Source: Gari tellinella
Taxonomy: Eukaryota; Mollusca; Bivalvia; Cardiida; Psammobiidae
Direction: 5' to 3'
Length of the DNA: 64,000 nt
Assembly: GCA_922989275.2 (NCBI GenBank)
Contig: OV277861.1
Location: 95,084,993-95,148,992, forward strand
Part shown: piece by piece, positions 1 through 11,954 of the stretch
Position numbering within the stretch: position 1 is the first letter of the stretch
Layout of the letters: every line of letters begins with the position of its first letter
Translations under genes and position numbers: made by a program
The notes under the pieces: generated by a model
Database searches by the model: none
Seen by the model: only the letters and a program-made list of their open reading frames with translations
What the model was told of the DNA's origin: nothing

Positions 1-2193
1 CTGGAACTATCCCTAGGACGTTTCATGGTTAATATTCTATTCCCCTCCATTATATAACTGTCTGGTTTGCTAAGATTTATTCGATTTTGGTTGGATACAA
101 ATACATTTATGAGTGGCCAACAGTTGAGATTAAAGACGTCTTGTTACTCATCTTCTGATATTGAAATAAACGGTTTGCAAATACAAGTACACTAAGGGTT
201 AAGCTAACAGTTGTTTATTTAACATTTTACCTGATAGGTCACATGTATAGACAGATATTGTTCTAGATACAGGCTGAAAAAAATAACTAGCGAGATAACA
301 AAAATTACCCTCCCCTATTTGTTGGACTGTAAATTTGGACGGGTTGTGGCACAGATAATATGACAAAAAGGTTCAAATAAGCATACTAGTTAAATTACTA
401 TCACAGGGGCTTTGTAGGAGGAGTTTGACAGACAAGTTATGTACCGTTGCATGAACCTGCTTTTGTTCAAGTGGCAGTGATGATGTAAAATATTAAAGCA
501 GAGTAAATCCCTAACCCAATTGCACATCTGTTGGATATGCGTAACAATTCTGTCAAATTATAAGGATGTAGCTTCAAATGTGTAGGAGATGTTAATCGGA
601 CAAAGTATGTACCACATATGACGGACATACAAACAGACGAACGAACGAAGAGACACACGGACAGAGAGGAAAAAACTGTACTCCTCCGATTGACACTCGC
701 GGTGGAATAAACAATAAGGATGGTAATGATTATTACGTGACCATGGGTATGAAAAGCGGAAGTTTGATCAATAAATAATTCCGACATACACATGCGATGT
801 AAATTAATCATCAAAGGCAAGTGCAGTATCAGAGCAATCATTTTAAACAGTGTGCACAATATCATTGGATACCTTGTTATTTCATGAAAGTATCTGTGAA
901 TATAAAATAGCAAGAAATACAATTACAAAAGTTTGGAGCAGTAACAATGACTAAAGAAAAAAATATTGGTTATTATGCCGGATCATTTTAAAACAATCTC
1001 CAACCCACAACATATCAACAAGTTTGTACATGAAATTATATAATATTTGTTCTTTTCCTATCATCGGACGTGGTAGCGCTTTGATAAAACACATTCATAC
1101 TAAACAAGATGCAGTTTGTACTTTGTTTTATTTTTATAAGACGCTACCGCTCGCATATTGCAGGCCCTTAGGAACTTTCATGGCATTAAATAGGTCCATT
1201 AAATAGATAGATAGATTTATTTCAACATGAAATATACAATAACATGGCAATCTGTTATTAAAATCATACACAGTAAACACTAAGCAACAATATGTATGAT
1301 TTAATACAGCCATTTCACTCAACATTATATGCCAAATATTACACAAAAAGAGTACGAAATGCTCTTATTTCCATTGTGGTCCTTAAAAACAGATTTACAA
1401 AAGGTAAGGAAAATAACTACCCATATATGCATATAGGAGAGTGAGTTGAGTTTTACGATAATCCGATGCTAAATATGTCATATAGCGCAGATGAGCGATG
1501 GAATGAGATGCTTATGAAAAGAGATATATCAGGAAGATACAACTCAGCGCATGGGATCAAAGCAACCGACCTGCTTACATTTTAGTTCTTTGCAAAGGGA
1601 TAATCTCTTTCAAATAACCAAAGCATCCCGTATGATGATGAATCCCTAAACCGCTGCAAGGTAGAACGGTCTCTGGGGATATGCATATGGACGAGTGAAC
1701 CTAGCTATTACATGGTTTTATCTATGAGGAAAAGTTGCATGCGGATTTGTCATTTCCATGTGGAAATGAGACTGTTTGTACCACCACGGAAATGCACAGC
1801 TGGAGCTCTGGTACGATATTACAACTCATTAATTACAATACAGACAGTAACAGCATGTTCATAACACAATATTGTATCTCATATACAAAACTTACACACG
1901 TTTCGAGACAAGACTATCAGATTATTATGGTGTACAATGATGGTTCAATAAAAGATGGTATGATTATTACTTGATTTCAATTTGATTTTTTTTCTTGAAA
2001 GAGTTTTGGCGAAGATGTATTTACACGCATGAATCTATTATTGTTCGACTTTTCTGAACTGTCGGAGTTATTTTTAGAACAGAATAGTTCATAATGGTAA
2101 ATAGATAACAGGGTAACATAGGATCTATATAGTCGTACACTTTCCAACTTGAGATAACATGATCCGCGTGCAGCACGAGACCCTTGCGCTAAC
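1..2193. other. AT-rich non-coding stretch, no gene seen
   Basis: No coding signal is supported. The longest open frame (minus strand, 467-922, 151 codons) has no recognisable domain, and its Ser/Val/Cys-rich middle comes from a short ACAGACGAACGAACG-like microsatellite near 620-660. A (GATA)3 tract followed by TTTATTTCAACATGAAATA at 1204-1232 resembles the reversed 3' end of a non-LTR retrotransposon, but too little remains to name it. Confidence 0.5.
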
Positions 2194-2426
2194 TTTACTG
2201 ATATTTTATTATTTCCCAACAAACGTATTTATATACTAAAACTATTATTTCCATTGCAAACAGGTTGGAGCCAGATCAGACGCCGGGTTACCCGGCGTTT
2301 GATCAGGCTCCAACCTGTTTGCTACTCAGATTAAAAATATAATTAAAATTTCTTAAAGCAAATTTCCACAGTTTAGTGCTTTGCGTTTGCGTTTAAACGG
2401 GAACGAATAAGTTATCCGCTACTGTA
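2194..2426. mobile_element. MITE family D copy, left end decayed
   Basis: The right end GGGAACGAATAAGTTATCCGCTACTG/TA matches the family D terminus. The centre is the hairpin GGAGCCAGATCAGACGCCGG ... CCGGCGTTTGATCAGGCTCC. The left terminal repeat is diverged (TTTACTGATATTTTATTATT). Family D is defined by the near-perfect copies at 47.5-63.7 kb, with TA target duplications and CAGTGGAGAATCTGTTATTC ends. Confidence 0.8.
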
Positions 2427-2739
2427 CATTGCGCACAAAAATTACAGCTATCCGTATCATTAACCGTATGTAGAGAAAACTCATCCCTTTGAAAGTTTTA
2501 GAATGTTCCAATCTAAAAATAACTCCGACAGGTCAGAAGAAATACTAATACATGTCTTTAAAAATAGGTATATTCTTTATATACATAGTATGTGGTGAGA
2601 TTGGCTATAATATTCAATGAATCTTTTAAATGATTATAATGTTCCCACAAATAAAAAAAATGGTGTATGTAGGAATCAGCTTAATGGTGGGGCGATCGGT
2701 CGTTGGTCAGTCAGTCTATCGGTTTGTTGACTTTGTTTC

Positions 2740-3130
2740 TGTGCTGTTTCTCAGCAACTGCTGACCGGACTGTGATGAACTTTACATGGTGTTGCTTCAT
2801 TATCACGAAGATGCATTCCTTATTGCTTGGATTGTTTGTCTGGTCTCTCTTTTTACTATGTTTTCTTTTAAGCAACCGCTGACTGGAATATGATTAAACT
2901 TGCATGGTTGCTCACCATGGAAAAGAAGCACAAATTAATTTCTTACAGGGTCATTTTATTTTGTTCGATTTGTTTTGTCCGGTTGCTCTTTTGACTTTAT
3001 TTTCGAGTTGTGTTTCAGAAAACAGCCGATTAGATTCCTATTTAATTGTTTTAAGTGTTTCATTATGAAAATGATATCCGAACCTTATCAAAAATTTCAA
3101 GTTCATTGATTTTTAACGAAGTTAAGTCCC
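2740..3130. repeat. Degenerate tandem units of about 118-147 bp
   Basis: AGCAACTGCTGACCGG (2753) recurs as AGCAACCGCTGACTGG (2871), each followed by a matching 'atgaac/ttaaact' segment. A weaker third version (AACAGCCGATTAGATT) lies near 3020. This is an old, strongly diverged tandem repeat. No coding capacity or function is evident. Confidence 0.45.
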
Positions 3131-4196
3131 TTTGTTTTGCATATTTGTCACTCTGTCGAATTTGTTTCCGAGTGGATTCTGAATACTTGTAACTCATGAC
3201 TGGAAATGATGAAATTTCACATCAGGCTTTATCATAACAAAGAGAAGCGCATTTAATAACATGTTTCCAGATGGTCGATGTTTTACAGAGATATGTCCGT
3301 TGATTTCAAATTCCTTGTTTTGTTTGTTACTTTCATTTATCAGAACTATTGACACATGACAATTATTCTGTAAGTGACCTTTGTCAAGTTTGAACACATA
3401 TAGCTTTTTTCTTTTGAAAGGCATGTTAATGGAGGTATTAATCAGTTTCAATGATAGTTCTAGATAAACCAGTTTTGTTGAGCGTGTCAATCGAGATCAT
3501 TTCAAGGTTATATAACTAACTAAATAAGACATAAAACACAATATCGTAGCCGTATAAGTCTTATAGACAAAATCATATGAATGCCTCTTTAGTGAAAACA
3601 GATGGCATAATGCGAGTATAAGACATTGCCGCCTTGAAAGAATAAGACGGGTTATGACTTTCCATAGGCGAAAACTAGGTCAGGTTAAGCTTGTGAAAAA
3701 AAATTATAGCCCTCTTCAAATCTTTCGAACCAATATCTACCGTCTGTGTAGATACTACTTTCTGCACTACGTTTCTATTTTGTCAAAGCATAGATCTCCA
3801 GGTATTGTTTACAGTAGAAATACATAAATGTCTGGCAAACAATAAGGATCCCAAAAGTATGCAAAAACGGCAGTAGTTGTTTATAGCAGTGTCTAGGTTG
3901 AAACCTAGTGTCTCCTGTAGGATGCACCTAAAACTATGTACAGCAACGTCAAATGCCATCTTATCATTATGTTCACTGTTTGGTATTATATGTGAACATT
4001 TTTGCATGATCTACATACGACTACATTGAATACGTCATCACTAGAAATAAGTTAATTGTTTTGTTTGGTTCCTAGACAACGCACTTAAATTGAAATATTA
4101 CTGAATCAGTGAATACACAAAATGACCCTTTATACTTTTGAAATTAAACAGAAGCAAGGATTCAGCGATGAAAACAGACCTACAGTACACATTTAA
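3131..4196. other. Non-coding stretch, nothing recognised
   Basis: Only short frames without domain resemblance are present (largest 98 codons, minus strand, 3194-3490). No inverted repeats of note and no RNA gene were seen. Confidence 0.45.
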
Positions 4197-4440
4197 CCCT
4201 TTAACCCATAGCCTATTTCTAGTAGTTAAGATATGTGACCTATTAAAGCAGGCTGAAAGTAAAGCAGAATGTGCCCTAGGGCACATTCTGCTTTACTTTT
4301 AGCCTACTTTAAGTTACTATCTGCTAGTATATAGAAAATATTTCTTATTATACATATTCATGACGGTATAAAATGGAACTTTTTTCTTTGGCGAATGAAT
4401 AAAATAAATGCGCTAAAAGTCGCTTCTATAAGGGAAAGGG
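4197..4440. mobile_element. MITE family C copy
   Basis: TTAA precedes CCCTTTAACCCATAGCC, and the element ends at AAGGGAAAGGG/TTA. The centre is a hairpin of at least 35 bp per arm (TTAAAGCAGGCTGAAAGTAA, then GCAGAATGTGCC/GGCACATTCTGC). The CCC...GGG ends at a TTAA site are the usual signature of piggyBac-type non-autonomous elements. That superfamily call is inference from the ends only. Confidence 0.85.
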
Positions 4441-4548
4441 TTACGTCCTCTCTAACGACATCGATGATGATCGTAATTTCATTAAGCGTCCTTATAATTG
4501 AGAAAAGTGAACGTTGTTGTTAACCATCTTGATTTGTGTTCACTTTAA

Positions 4549-4758
4549 TCCTTTCGTGATCAAATTATTCGGGAGATGTTGTCCCCTTCACCGCTTATGT
4601 GTCGTCTGCTTCAGTATTGTTGTCTGTAATGTCGCTTCAAAGTTAAAAAATGCAGTATGACTGAAACAATTTCTAAACCAGTGTCAAACAGTTTGAGATT
4701 TGATCAGGATCAACGTTGTTTGCAAACGCGCTGTTAAGCATCATTGAGAGTGAAAGAG
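4549..4758. mobile_element. MITE family E copy
   Basis: TTAA-flanked element, TTAA|TCCTTTCGTGATCA ... GAGAGTGAAAGAG|TTAA. It has the family-specific internal block (GTCTGCTTCAGTATTGTTGTC, shortened here) and a decayed core hairpin (TTTGATCAGGATCAACGTTG). The ends resemble the other E copies and suggest a piggyBac-like origin. Confidence 0.75.
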
Positions 4759-5660
4759 TTAAAACCAAAATGCATATAAGACAAGGGGAAAGCCGGAATG
4801 AGTGATCAGGGTTGTAACTGTTATGCCTTATAGGAAGTCAATGCTTTTGTATCCAATGGGGGCACTGCTGCAGTTGCAGGTATGTACATACGTTGTTACT
4901 CTAACTAGCTGAGTTGGAGATGAATCTAAATGCAGAAATGCCTAACCAATTTACCATCGCCATTGAGTCCAAAATAGGTACGGAAAGTAATCTATTGCAG
5001 TCACTTATGCCAGATATAAGTCCCACTCAACAATGTGATAATTTGTCTACTACCTATCTTGTTTTAGTATCAGCCGTTGGTCTTGTAGTAGAAAGAATTT
5101 ATCTGTAAATAGCAATGTCCACACTTAGTAGTTTACATCATCTTTTATTGAGATAATTGAATAGTGTATACGGGTAGATGAAGCATTTGAACAATGAAAA
5201 CGTCACCTTTATGTAGACGATACAATATTTTTTCAATGGGGATAATAATACGCAATGATTCTTTCCCACACAGTGGAATACGTTATTCTTTCTTAATGAA
5301 TGTATATTTGCACCAAAAACTACTTCCAATGCATAGAGTGTTTGGGAACATTCAGTCGAAGTGATAAAGCTTCCTACTGTTTGAAATCATGTTTTAAATT
5401 AATCTTTAACATTCTCAATGCATTGTCATTTCCATATGTTTGCACTCTGTTGCGTTTAGTTAACCCTTTTCTCTTTAAAAGTTTTAACTTTATTTATTCA
5501 CCGAAAATATAGTTCCAATTTATACAGTTAAAATCATGTACCATATTAAATACTTTCTATTGCTTAGCAAATTGCAGTTTAGTTCATATTGAAAGTAGAC
5601 AGCATGCACCTATACCACATGTCTGCAACAATACAAACAGGATATTTGGTAACCGGTTAA

Positions 5661-5874
5661 CCCTTTCACTACCAAATGTTCCGTGAGATTCTTACCCCTT
5701 CATCGTTTAATTGCCGCCTGCTTCAATCTTGTTGTCTACAATGTCGTTTCAAAGTTAACATTATTAAAGCATTATCACTTAAGAAATTTCAAAACGAGTG
5801 TCAAACATATTGGGTCCTGATCAGATCCAAAATCTTTGCAAACGCACTTTAAAGCGTTTTTGAGAGTGAAAGAG
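5661..5874. mobile_element. MITE family E copy
   Basis: TTAA|CCCTTTCACTACCAA at the left; the right end GAGAGTGAAAGAGTAAC is slightly mutated. It shares the internal GTCTACAATGTCGTTTCAAA block with copies at 15.3, 35.6 and 42.1 kb. The core is reduced to TCCTGATCAGATCCAA, so the GACGCC stem is lost. Confidence 0.75.
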
Positions 5875-5893
5875 TAACAAGAGAAAGGGTTAA

Positions 5894-7085
5894 AGAGTTT
5901 CATTCGTCTTTAGACGAGAATAAATGCATAAATACCAGATGGACTTTAGTTTCGAAAACCTCTTCAATCTACAGAACGCCTGAATGTTGCTTCAAGTAGA
6001 GTCTGAAGTGGCCGAACCGAAATACATTCATCAGAAACAATATTCCATCGACAAGGACAAGCTCTAATTAGTGCAAAACTTGCACGTTCACGTAGACGAT
6101 TTTCCCCGCCAACATCCTTGTCACTTTCCCATGAGAACAACGTCTGCTAAAGACTTGTAGTTGGTACCTTTGTATATTCATTTGACCTATTGTGTATTTT
6201 GAATTAAGACACTCCATACAAACTGTATACATCTACTTCTAATATGGCTTGCTTAAAAGTGTCTGATAAGGATCAAAACAGTGTGCAAATTGAAGGACAA
6301 TTAGAGGAAGGTAGCGAATTGGTTAATCATTCAACGGTTTGTAATGTATATTTACATTAAAGTATTTCACGCTTCCTATCGTAGCTTTATAAATGCAAAA
6401 TCCCGGGCAATGATAATTATTAACAGACTTCTCTAAGTGCTTAGTAAAACAATGATGATAAAGGAAATGCAAAATTTCCCATGAGAATATAACTCCATTT
6501 GTTGTCTTGTCTTATTCCTGGCAAGAAAATGCATTAATGAAACATTTAGAAAAAATGCCTAAATAAGATGATATTGCCTGTCTGTTGCAATATTAATGCA
6601 AAACATAATTTATAATAAGTCCTTTTCAGCTATATATCAGTTTTATAAAACTGATATCATTTTACTAGCTATGCAACAATTGGGTCAAAGCATAATATAA
6701 CTGTACCAGTTATATACTAAGCCCTGTCATGAGAAAACCTGATTCATTGCTTTGCAAACAATGAAGATCAAGGTCAGCCGCCGCGTCAAAGACGCGACAG
6801 CTGGTCTTGATGTATACTGTTTGACGTCATCATGCATCTAACACCTTGTAGTTAGTAGTATCATATACGGTATATGTCATTGTAGACCGAACTGACAACG
6901 GTGCTTAGTCTGTGAACAATGATCGGTGCAATGCAATAAGGCAAGTTTTGTTATGGCACAGATGAGTTCGATCAAAGCAGGACGTAACTGTATCAGTTAT
7001 ATATAAGTTTAATCAAGCTAATATCTGTATTATATTCCAATCGATGATTTATAGAAATTTCTCAGTTAGATATATGTCAAATACG
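5894..7085. other. Non-coding stretch with one decayed core hairpin
   Basis: No gene is supported. At about 6745-6830 a decayed palindrome (GCTTTGCAAACAATGAAGATC ... in part, GCCGCCGCGTCAAAGACGCG, GTCTTGATGTATACTGTTTG) resembles the GCAAACAGT/GACGCC core shared by families B, D and E, without recognisable element ends. Confidence 0.4.
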
Positions 7086-7088
7086 TTA

Positions 7089-8055
7089 CACCCCGGTTAC
7101 ACAGATGGTCGGTCTTAAATCGGTACCCAATCGGTCTAATTATTTGCTGTTTTGATCGGTTATCATACGTGATTTAATTTCAGGCTTTCTGTGTAACCGG
7201 GTATCGGTGATGAATAATTGTTCAATCGGTCAAACGCCACTCCGCTTCCGATTGGCCACCGATTTGCCACCGATTGGCGACTCATGAAATCCAATGGGCC
7301 ACTGATTAAAAGCGCCCAACAACCGTTCAATAATAGATGAATACCGATAAAACACCGATGAAATGCTGGCGGCAGCCGATTGATCACCAATTGATCACCG
7401 ATTGAACTGCCATTAACAGCCGATGAAAACCGACGAGATCTTGCGTTTTAATTCTCATCTTTTTTCATCGTTGGTAAGCATCAATTCATCGGTGCTTTAT
7501 CGGTGGTTTATCGGTGACTCGTCGGTGATATCGGTAGCAGACAGGTTGTCAATCGGTTACACCCCGGTTACACAGAGCCATCGGTGATAGATCGGTTGTT
7601 TTTTTCGCCAAACTAGGAAGGGGACCGATGAAAACCTATTTACTACCGACATCACCTATTGGCCATCTGTTTTCCACCTATCAATAGCTATTAGGTTAAG
7701 ATGAGTTTCGTCGGTGAAAAATCACCGATTGGGATTTTTAAACGTGTTTAAGATTCTCGATCGGTGAAAATATTTTACAAATAACCGATTGACAACCTGT
7801 CTACTACCGATATCACCGACGAGTCACCGATAAACCACCGATAAAGCATGAGTCGCCAATCGGTGGCCAATCGGTGGCCAATCGGTGGCCAATCGGAGAC
7901 TGGGTGGCGTTTGACCGGTTGAACAGCTATTCATCACCGATATCCGGTTACACAGAAAACCTGAAATTAAATCACTTATGACAACCAATCAAAACAGCAA
8001 ATAATTAGACCGATTGAGTACCGATTTAAGCCCGACCGTCTGTGTAACCGGGGTG
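7089..8055. mobile_element. Family G: 967-bp foldback with ATCGGTG arrays
   Basis: The ends are CACCCCGGTTACACAGA and its complement TCTGTGTAACCGGGGTG, flanked on both sides by TTA. The outer ~200 bp at each side are long imperfect inverted repeats (shared TTAAATCGGTACCCAATCGG-like and GCAAATAATTAGACCGATT segments). The interior holds at least 20 copies of ATCGGT(G) or (C)ACCGAT in both orientations, including a triple GGCCAATCGGT tandem at 7862-7900. A second ACCCCGGTTACACAGAG lies in the middle at 7561, so two related units may be joined. No transposase frame is present. A 3-bp TTA duplication fits PIF/Harbinger, but TA or longer cannot be excluded. Confidence 0.8.
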
Positions 8056-8217
8056 TTACAGTTGATATCATCACTAGTGGTGTTTTCACTTTTGCAGTGA
8101 CGATATCACTTTTATGACGTTAGGTAAAAAACAACAACATTTGACGTCGCGCGTAAATAATTATTTTGTGAGATTTCACTTTAATAAACGTCATTAAACA
8201 GAATAATGAAAAATTAA

Positions 8218-8438
8218 CCCATTTATGCCCACTATCCCATATATTGGACTTAAGCAAACAGAGAAAACTCTGATCATACGCTGCATAATTCGGCGTCTGA
8301 TCAGAGTGTACCATGTTTGCTGAAAGGAATTTAAATATAAAACAGAACGAAAAATGAAAATTAAGACCAGGCACCCCTTATATAAAAATGTACTAATCCA
8401 ATTTATAAGCATGGAAGATTCAATTCGGCACAAATGGG
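8218..8438. mobile_element. MITE family B copy
   Basis: TTAA|CCCATTTATGCCCACTATCC ... GGCACAAATGGG|TTAA, with both target copies intact. The core hairpin is CTCTGATCATACGCTGC / CGGCGTCTGATCAGAG. An AT-rich flank contains the family-specific AAAATTAAGACCAGGCACCC-like block. Overlapping open frames on the minus strand are translations of the repeat. Confidence 0.85.
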
Positions 8439-8575
8439 TTAAAACAATAACCTGCTGATCGTAAATTGTCGCAGAGTTCATAACTTAAAATTGCAGCATG
8501 TTGTCAAAGCATTGCAGATTGTTTCTATTAATTTTGCACTCACAATTCATCTTCAGTAAACATTTAAACTACCAG

Positions 8576-8596
8576 CCCCCCCCCCTCCACCCCCCC
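8576..8596. repeat. C10 and C7 tracts (C-rich)
   Basis: Two uninterrupted runs of C (8576-8585 and 8590-8596) are separated by TCCA. The opposite strand is G-rich and could form a G-quadruplex, this strand an i-motif. They stand out sharply in otherwise AT-rich sequence. Confidence 0.8.
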
Positions 8597-9097
8597 GCTG
8601 CATAATAAGACCATTCGGATTTAAGGAGGTACCCTTAAGCTTAGAATTCTGATCGTTTATCCCCAGATGAAAATGTGGAATGCTTGTCCAAATAGATATT
8701 TTAAGTCTACGCTGAAAAGGTGAAAAGGTACTAATGCAAGCAATATAACCTGTTTCAAATTGGACTTATAGTCTACTTGAACACGTTATAATATACATTC
8801 GTTTACAATTGTCTTTTGAAGTGGTGGTGGAATCATTTCTGTCTAACAAATGTATGATCGAAATTCTTATCTTAATCAAGTGTACCGGCATATCTATCAA
8901 CTATTTTTCTACACGGAATCATAAGAGCACTAGGATCTAAATCAAAGGCTTTTCTTGGTTTTACAAGCATTTCTTAGTTTGTCTCAACAGCATTATGTTT
9001 TACGTGCATTTTTTGGATATACTCGATATAACATTTCATAACAGTAACTGCGATATAGACCAGGCATATTATAGAAGAACGACATCCTATCAAATAA

Positions 9098-9262
9098 TAT
9101 ACAGTTATTAAACGGCCGAGGGCGGGCCGGCGTTGCTTATTGGCACAAGGTAGCCATAATGGCACGAGGGCCTTGTTCCGAGTGCCAAATGTGGCTAACG
9201 AGTGCCAATAAGCAACGACGGCCCGCCCTCGACCGTTTAATGACTTGTTTATTGTATACCTG
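9098..9262. mobile_element. GC-rich foldback palindrome
   Basis: The arms TTAAACGGCCGAGGGCGGGCC and their near-complement (GGCCCGCCCTCGACCGTTTAA, shortened in sense) enclose GTTGCTTATTGGCAC and GTGCCAATAAGCAAC. Each arm is about 37 bp with a ~60-bp loop. The arms are far more GC-rich than the flanks. TAT-rich outer segments (AATATACAG / TTGTATAC) may be the ends. Only one copy is in the window, so the family is undefined. Confidence 0.65.
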
Positions 9263-9404
9263 GTTCAAAATCAACGAATATGTAGATTGTTTGAATGTTT
9301 ACATAAGAGCGGCCGTTATAGAAATCAAATGACGTCATCTTCAACGAACGTTGGCCATTTTGAACGTTACGTTGCTAACGTTTTCACGTTCATAAATTCT
9401 GTTG

Positions 9405-9540
9405 CCCCCGGACCAATAACCGGATTCAGTCCAAATAACCTGTAATTGGACTGCATCCGGTTATTGGCCCGCTCAGCAAGGGCGTATTGCATTGTCATCA
9501 TGGCAAAATCTGTTACTATTTATAGTAAGGTATACAATAA
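9405..9540. repeat. Second palindrome next to the GC-rich foldback
   Basis: GGACCAATAACCGGATTCAG and CTGCATCCGGTTATTGGCCC form an imperfect hairpin (9411-9463). AGGTATACAATAATC at 9526 is the complement of the TTATTGTATACCT at 9249-9261, so 9249-9540 may be one larger foldback. No coding sequence is seen. Confidence 0.5.
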
Positions 9541-11762
9541 TCATAATTATACGACATACAACATCATATATTAACTATTGAGAATTCCGCGGAGTTAGAC
9601 GCCTCGGTGCAATGAAGCAGCGAAAGCGAGACATTTAGAAAATGTAAAACCAAAGTCTTAATCTTTACTTTGGATCTAAATAAAAAAACTATACGTGATA
9701 ACTACATCCGCCGTCGAATATTGAGAGCAAACAACACGTCAGTTTCTAATAGTACTCTGTTGGTGGTTTGTTCTGTTTTCAAACGATTTTTGCAGTCGTA
9801 GAGAAAGACAATAGCTGATTTCATCTTTTGAATCAAATGTGTTGGCAAGTACACATACAGTTGGCAGGTTAATGGCTAATGTGATACCATGTAACAATTT
9901 CCAGTCTGACTGAAACAATTTATTTGAGGAGGATATTAGTAATCGGTTTATAATGAGTTTTGTTGTGATTATGAGAACGATTGTCGTTTTTTATCCTTAC
10001 CTGCACGAAAAAAGAAATATTCGTGTTAAACATGTGTGTGAGTTTGTCAGCGCTAACGCATACATGAAACAGAGAGTTGGTATTAGAATCAAGAGTATAA
10101 ACGCAAACGACATTAAAACAGAAAGAGAAGTATATAAAAAGAGTTGGGAAACAATAAAAAAGTTTCCAAATACATGTATATAATCGCAAATAAACACATG
10201 TGTAATTTAACCCTTTCAGTGTAACTAATAGTTCGATACATACCAACAGCGTTTGACTCAACATACGATTGCCATGTCTTCCAAATAAAATTATACATCG
10301 ACCCCATTAATATACCGGTAAAACCCAAGTCAAAATACGCAAGTGAATTATTTGTAAACTGTTGTTAAACACATAACTGGAGTATCAAATACCTTACCAG
10401 ATTCATATAATTAGTTCGATGAATAGTAATTTCACAGACGGTACGTATAAGTGTTTCACTATGCAGATAAACTAGGAATAAATTTGGTTCAAACAAACGA
10501 CAACCGGTTAGACATAATGCAATGAATAAGCAGTAGCAGATATATCCCTTGAGGTTATTATCTTCTAATCCCGATAAGACGTCAAGTTCCTCGACATCTG
10601 ACTAGGATCCAAACAGTTCAAGATACCAGTATCTATTTGGATTTAATATTTTTATAAACGAATTTAAGGCGACAATTGTGTGCAAGGTGGTATTTTTGTG
10701 ATAATACTATGACAGGATAAAAGTTAAGTCTTCTGATAATCGGATTGTACTTTGCGAATGGAAAACAGATGTTGCCAGTTAAACTACTTACAAAAAGACA
10801 GGAGGGTTAATTGATGTGAAATAAAATCTTTTCCGGTTTGTCACATGCGGTAACAAAATAACAATGGTAGCACAATGTTGCCACATTCGACCTTGCTAAA
10901 TTTTGCGAACAGTTTCGATCGAAAATCAAACTCAGAGTCGATTCCTTACGTTTATATGACACAGTAATTAATTTGGAAAAAGGCACAAGCGATAAGTAAG
11001 AAGCTACGGATCAAATGATTATGGTTGAATACGGAGTTTTAATTGATACATTATTTAATTAATAATCAATTAATATCATTACTATACTCGATGTTTATTA
11101 TTTAATGCATTCGTTTTAGCCATACTGCCCTATATTTGCTATATTAAAACCAAAAATACTTTCAAACCAAAAGGTAAAGGTTAACTATCATACCTGGGTT
11201 TTGAGCGGCCTATGCATTTCATTAGTTACACAATGAGTAAGAAACTCAGTATAAAAGTCACTAGCAGTATATGTGCCATGATGCAACGTACTCTTCATCC
11301 TATTAGAATGAAATATACACTGCCGGTGAATTCATATATGATTCGAGTTTCGTTCGCGTTGAGCTCACCACTGTCATATATAGAATTGACTGGCAGTTTA
11401 GAATCCATATTAGACAATCGACAAAATGTGGAACTGATAATGCAAATGATGTTTTCAGCTATTTAAGACAATCAGTTTAATACCAATGGTTAAAGTATAG
11501 GGTAGTATATACTAAAATATGAGTTCATCATGTCATTTCATTATAGTTCGCATGCCATTTTGTATCTAGCGGACACAATATAATTCTGGTAAATAGCTGA
11601 TATTGAAGTAACGAGCAGAGTTATATCAATAACACGGGGATTTCTCATGGCTATCAACAACCAATGACATGACGAGAATTTGACTAGAAGGTAAGATAAT
11701 GATAAAGTGTTGCCTATCGTGTACGGCCTGCTATGAGAAAACTAGTTCAAGTTTAAAACATA
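9541..11762. other. Non-coding stretch, nothing recognised
   Basis: Several frames of 60-114 codons occur on both strands (9920-10330), overlap one another and show no domain. AT-rich sequence with no clear repeats was seen. Confidence 0.4.
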
Positions 11763-11954
11763 CAGTAATTGCGCGATTCTACGAACTCGCGTCATTTCGA
11801 ATATACCCATATTTCAAAGTTAAAACGTGGCTTAGCCATGTTTAACTTTGAAATACGGACATGTTCGACTTAAACGAGATCGATTTATTAAAATTCAACT
11901 AACGAATACTCATAAGATCTGTTTAAGTGATTTTGAAGTATCGAGTTTCGATTG
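11763..11954. mobile_element. MITE family H copy
   Basis: TA|CAGTAATTGCGCGATTCTAC ... TATCGAGTTTCGATTG|TA. Centre: ATTTCAAAGTTAAAACGTGG and CCATGTTTAACTTTGAAATA as inverted arms around GCTTAG. The subterminal CGAACTCGCG and AAACGAGATCGAT segments recur at 48.4 kb. TA duplication and CAG...TTG ends suggest a pogo/Tigger-type MITE. Confidence 0.7.

Noticed and set aside
467..922. 151-codon minus-strand frame
   Set aside because: No recognisable domain; the Val/Cys/Ser-rich middle comes from a short tandem repeat. Start and codon pattern are unconvincing.
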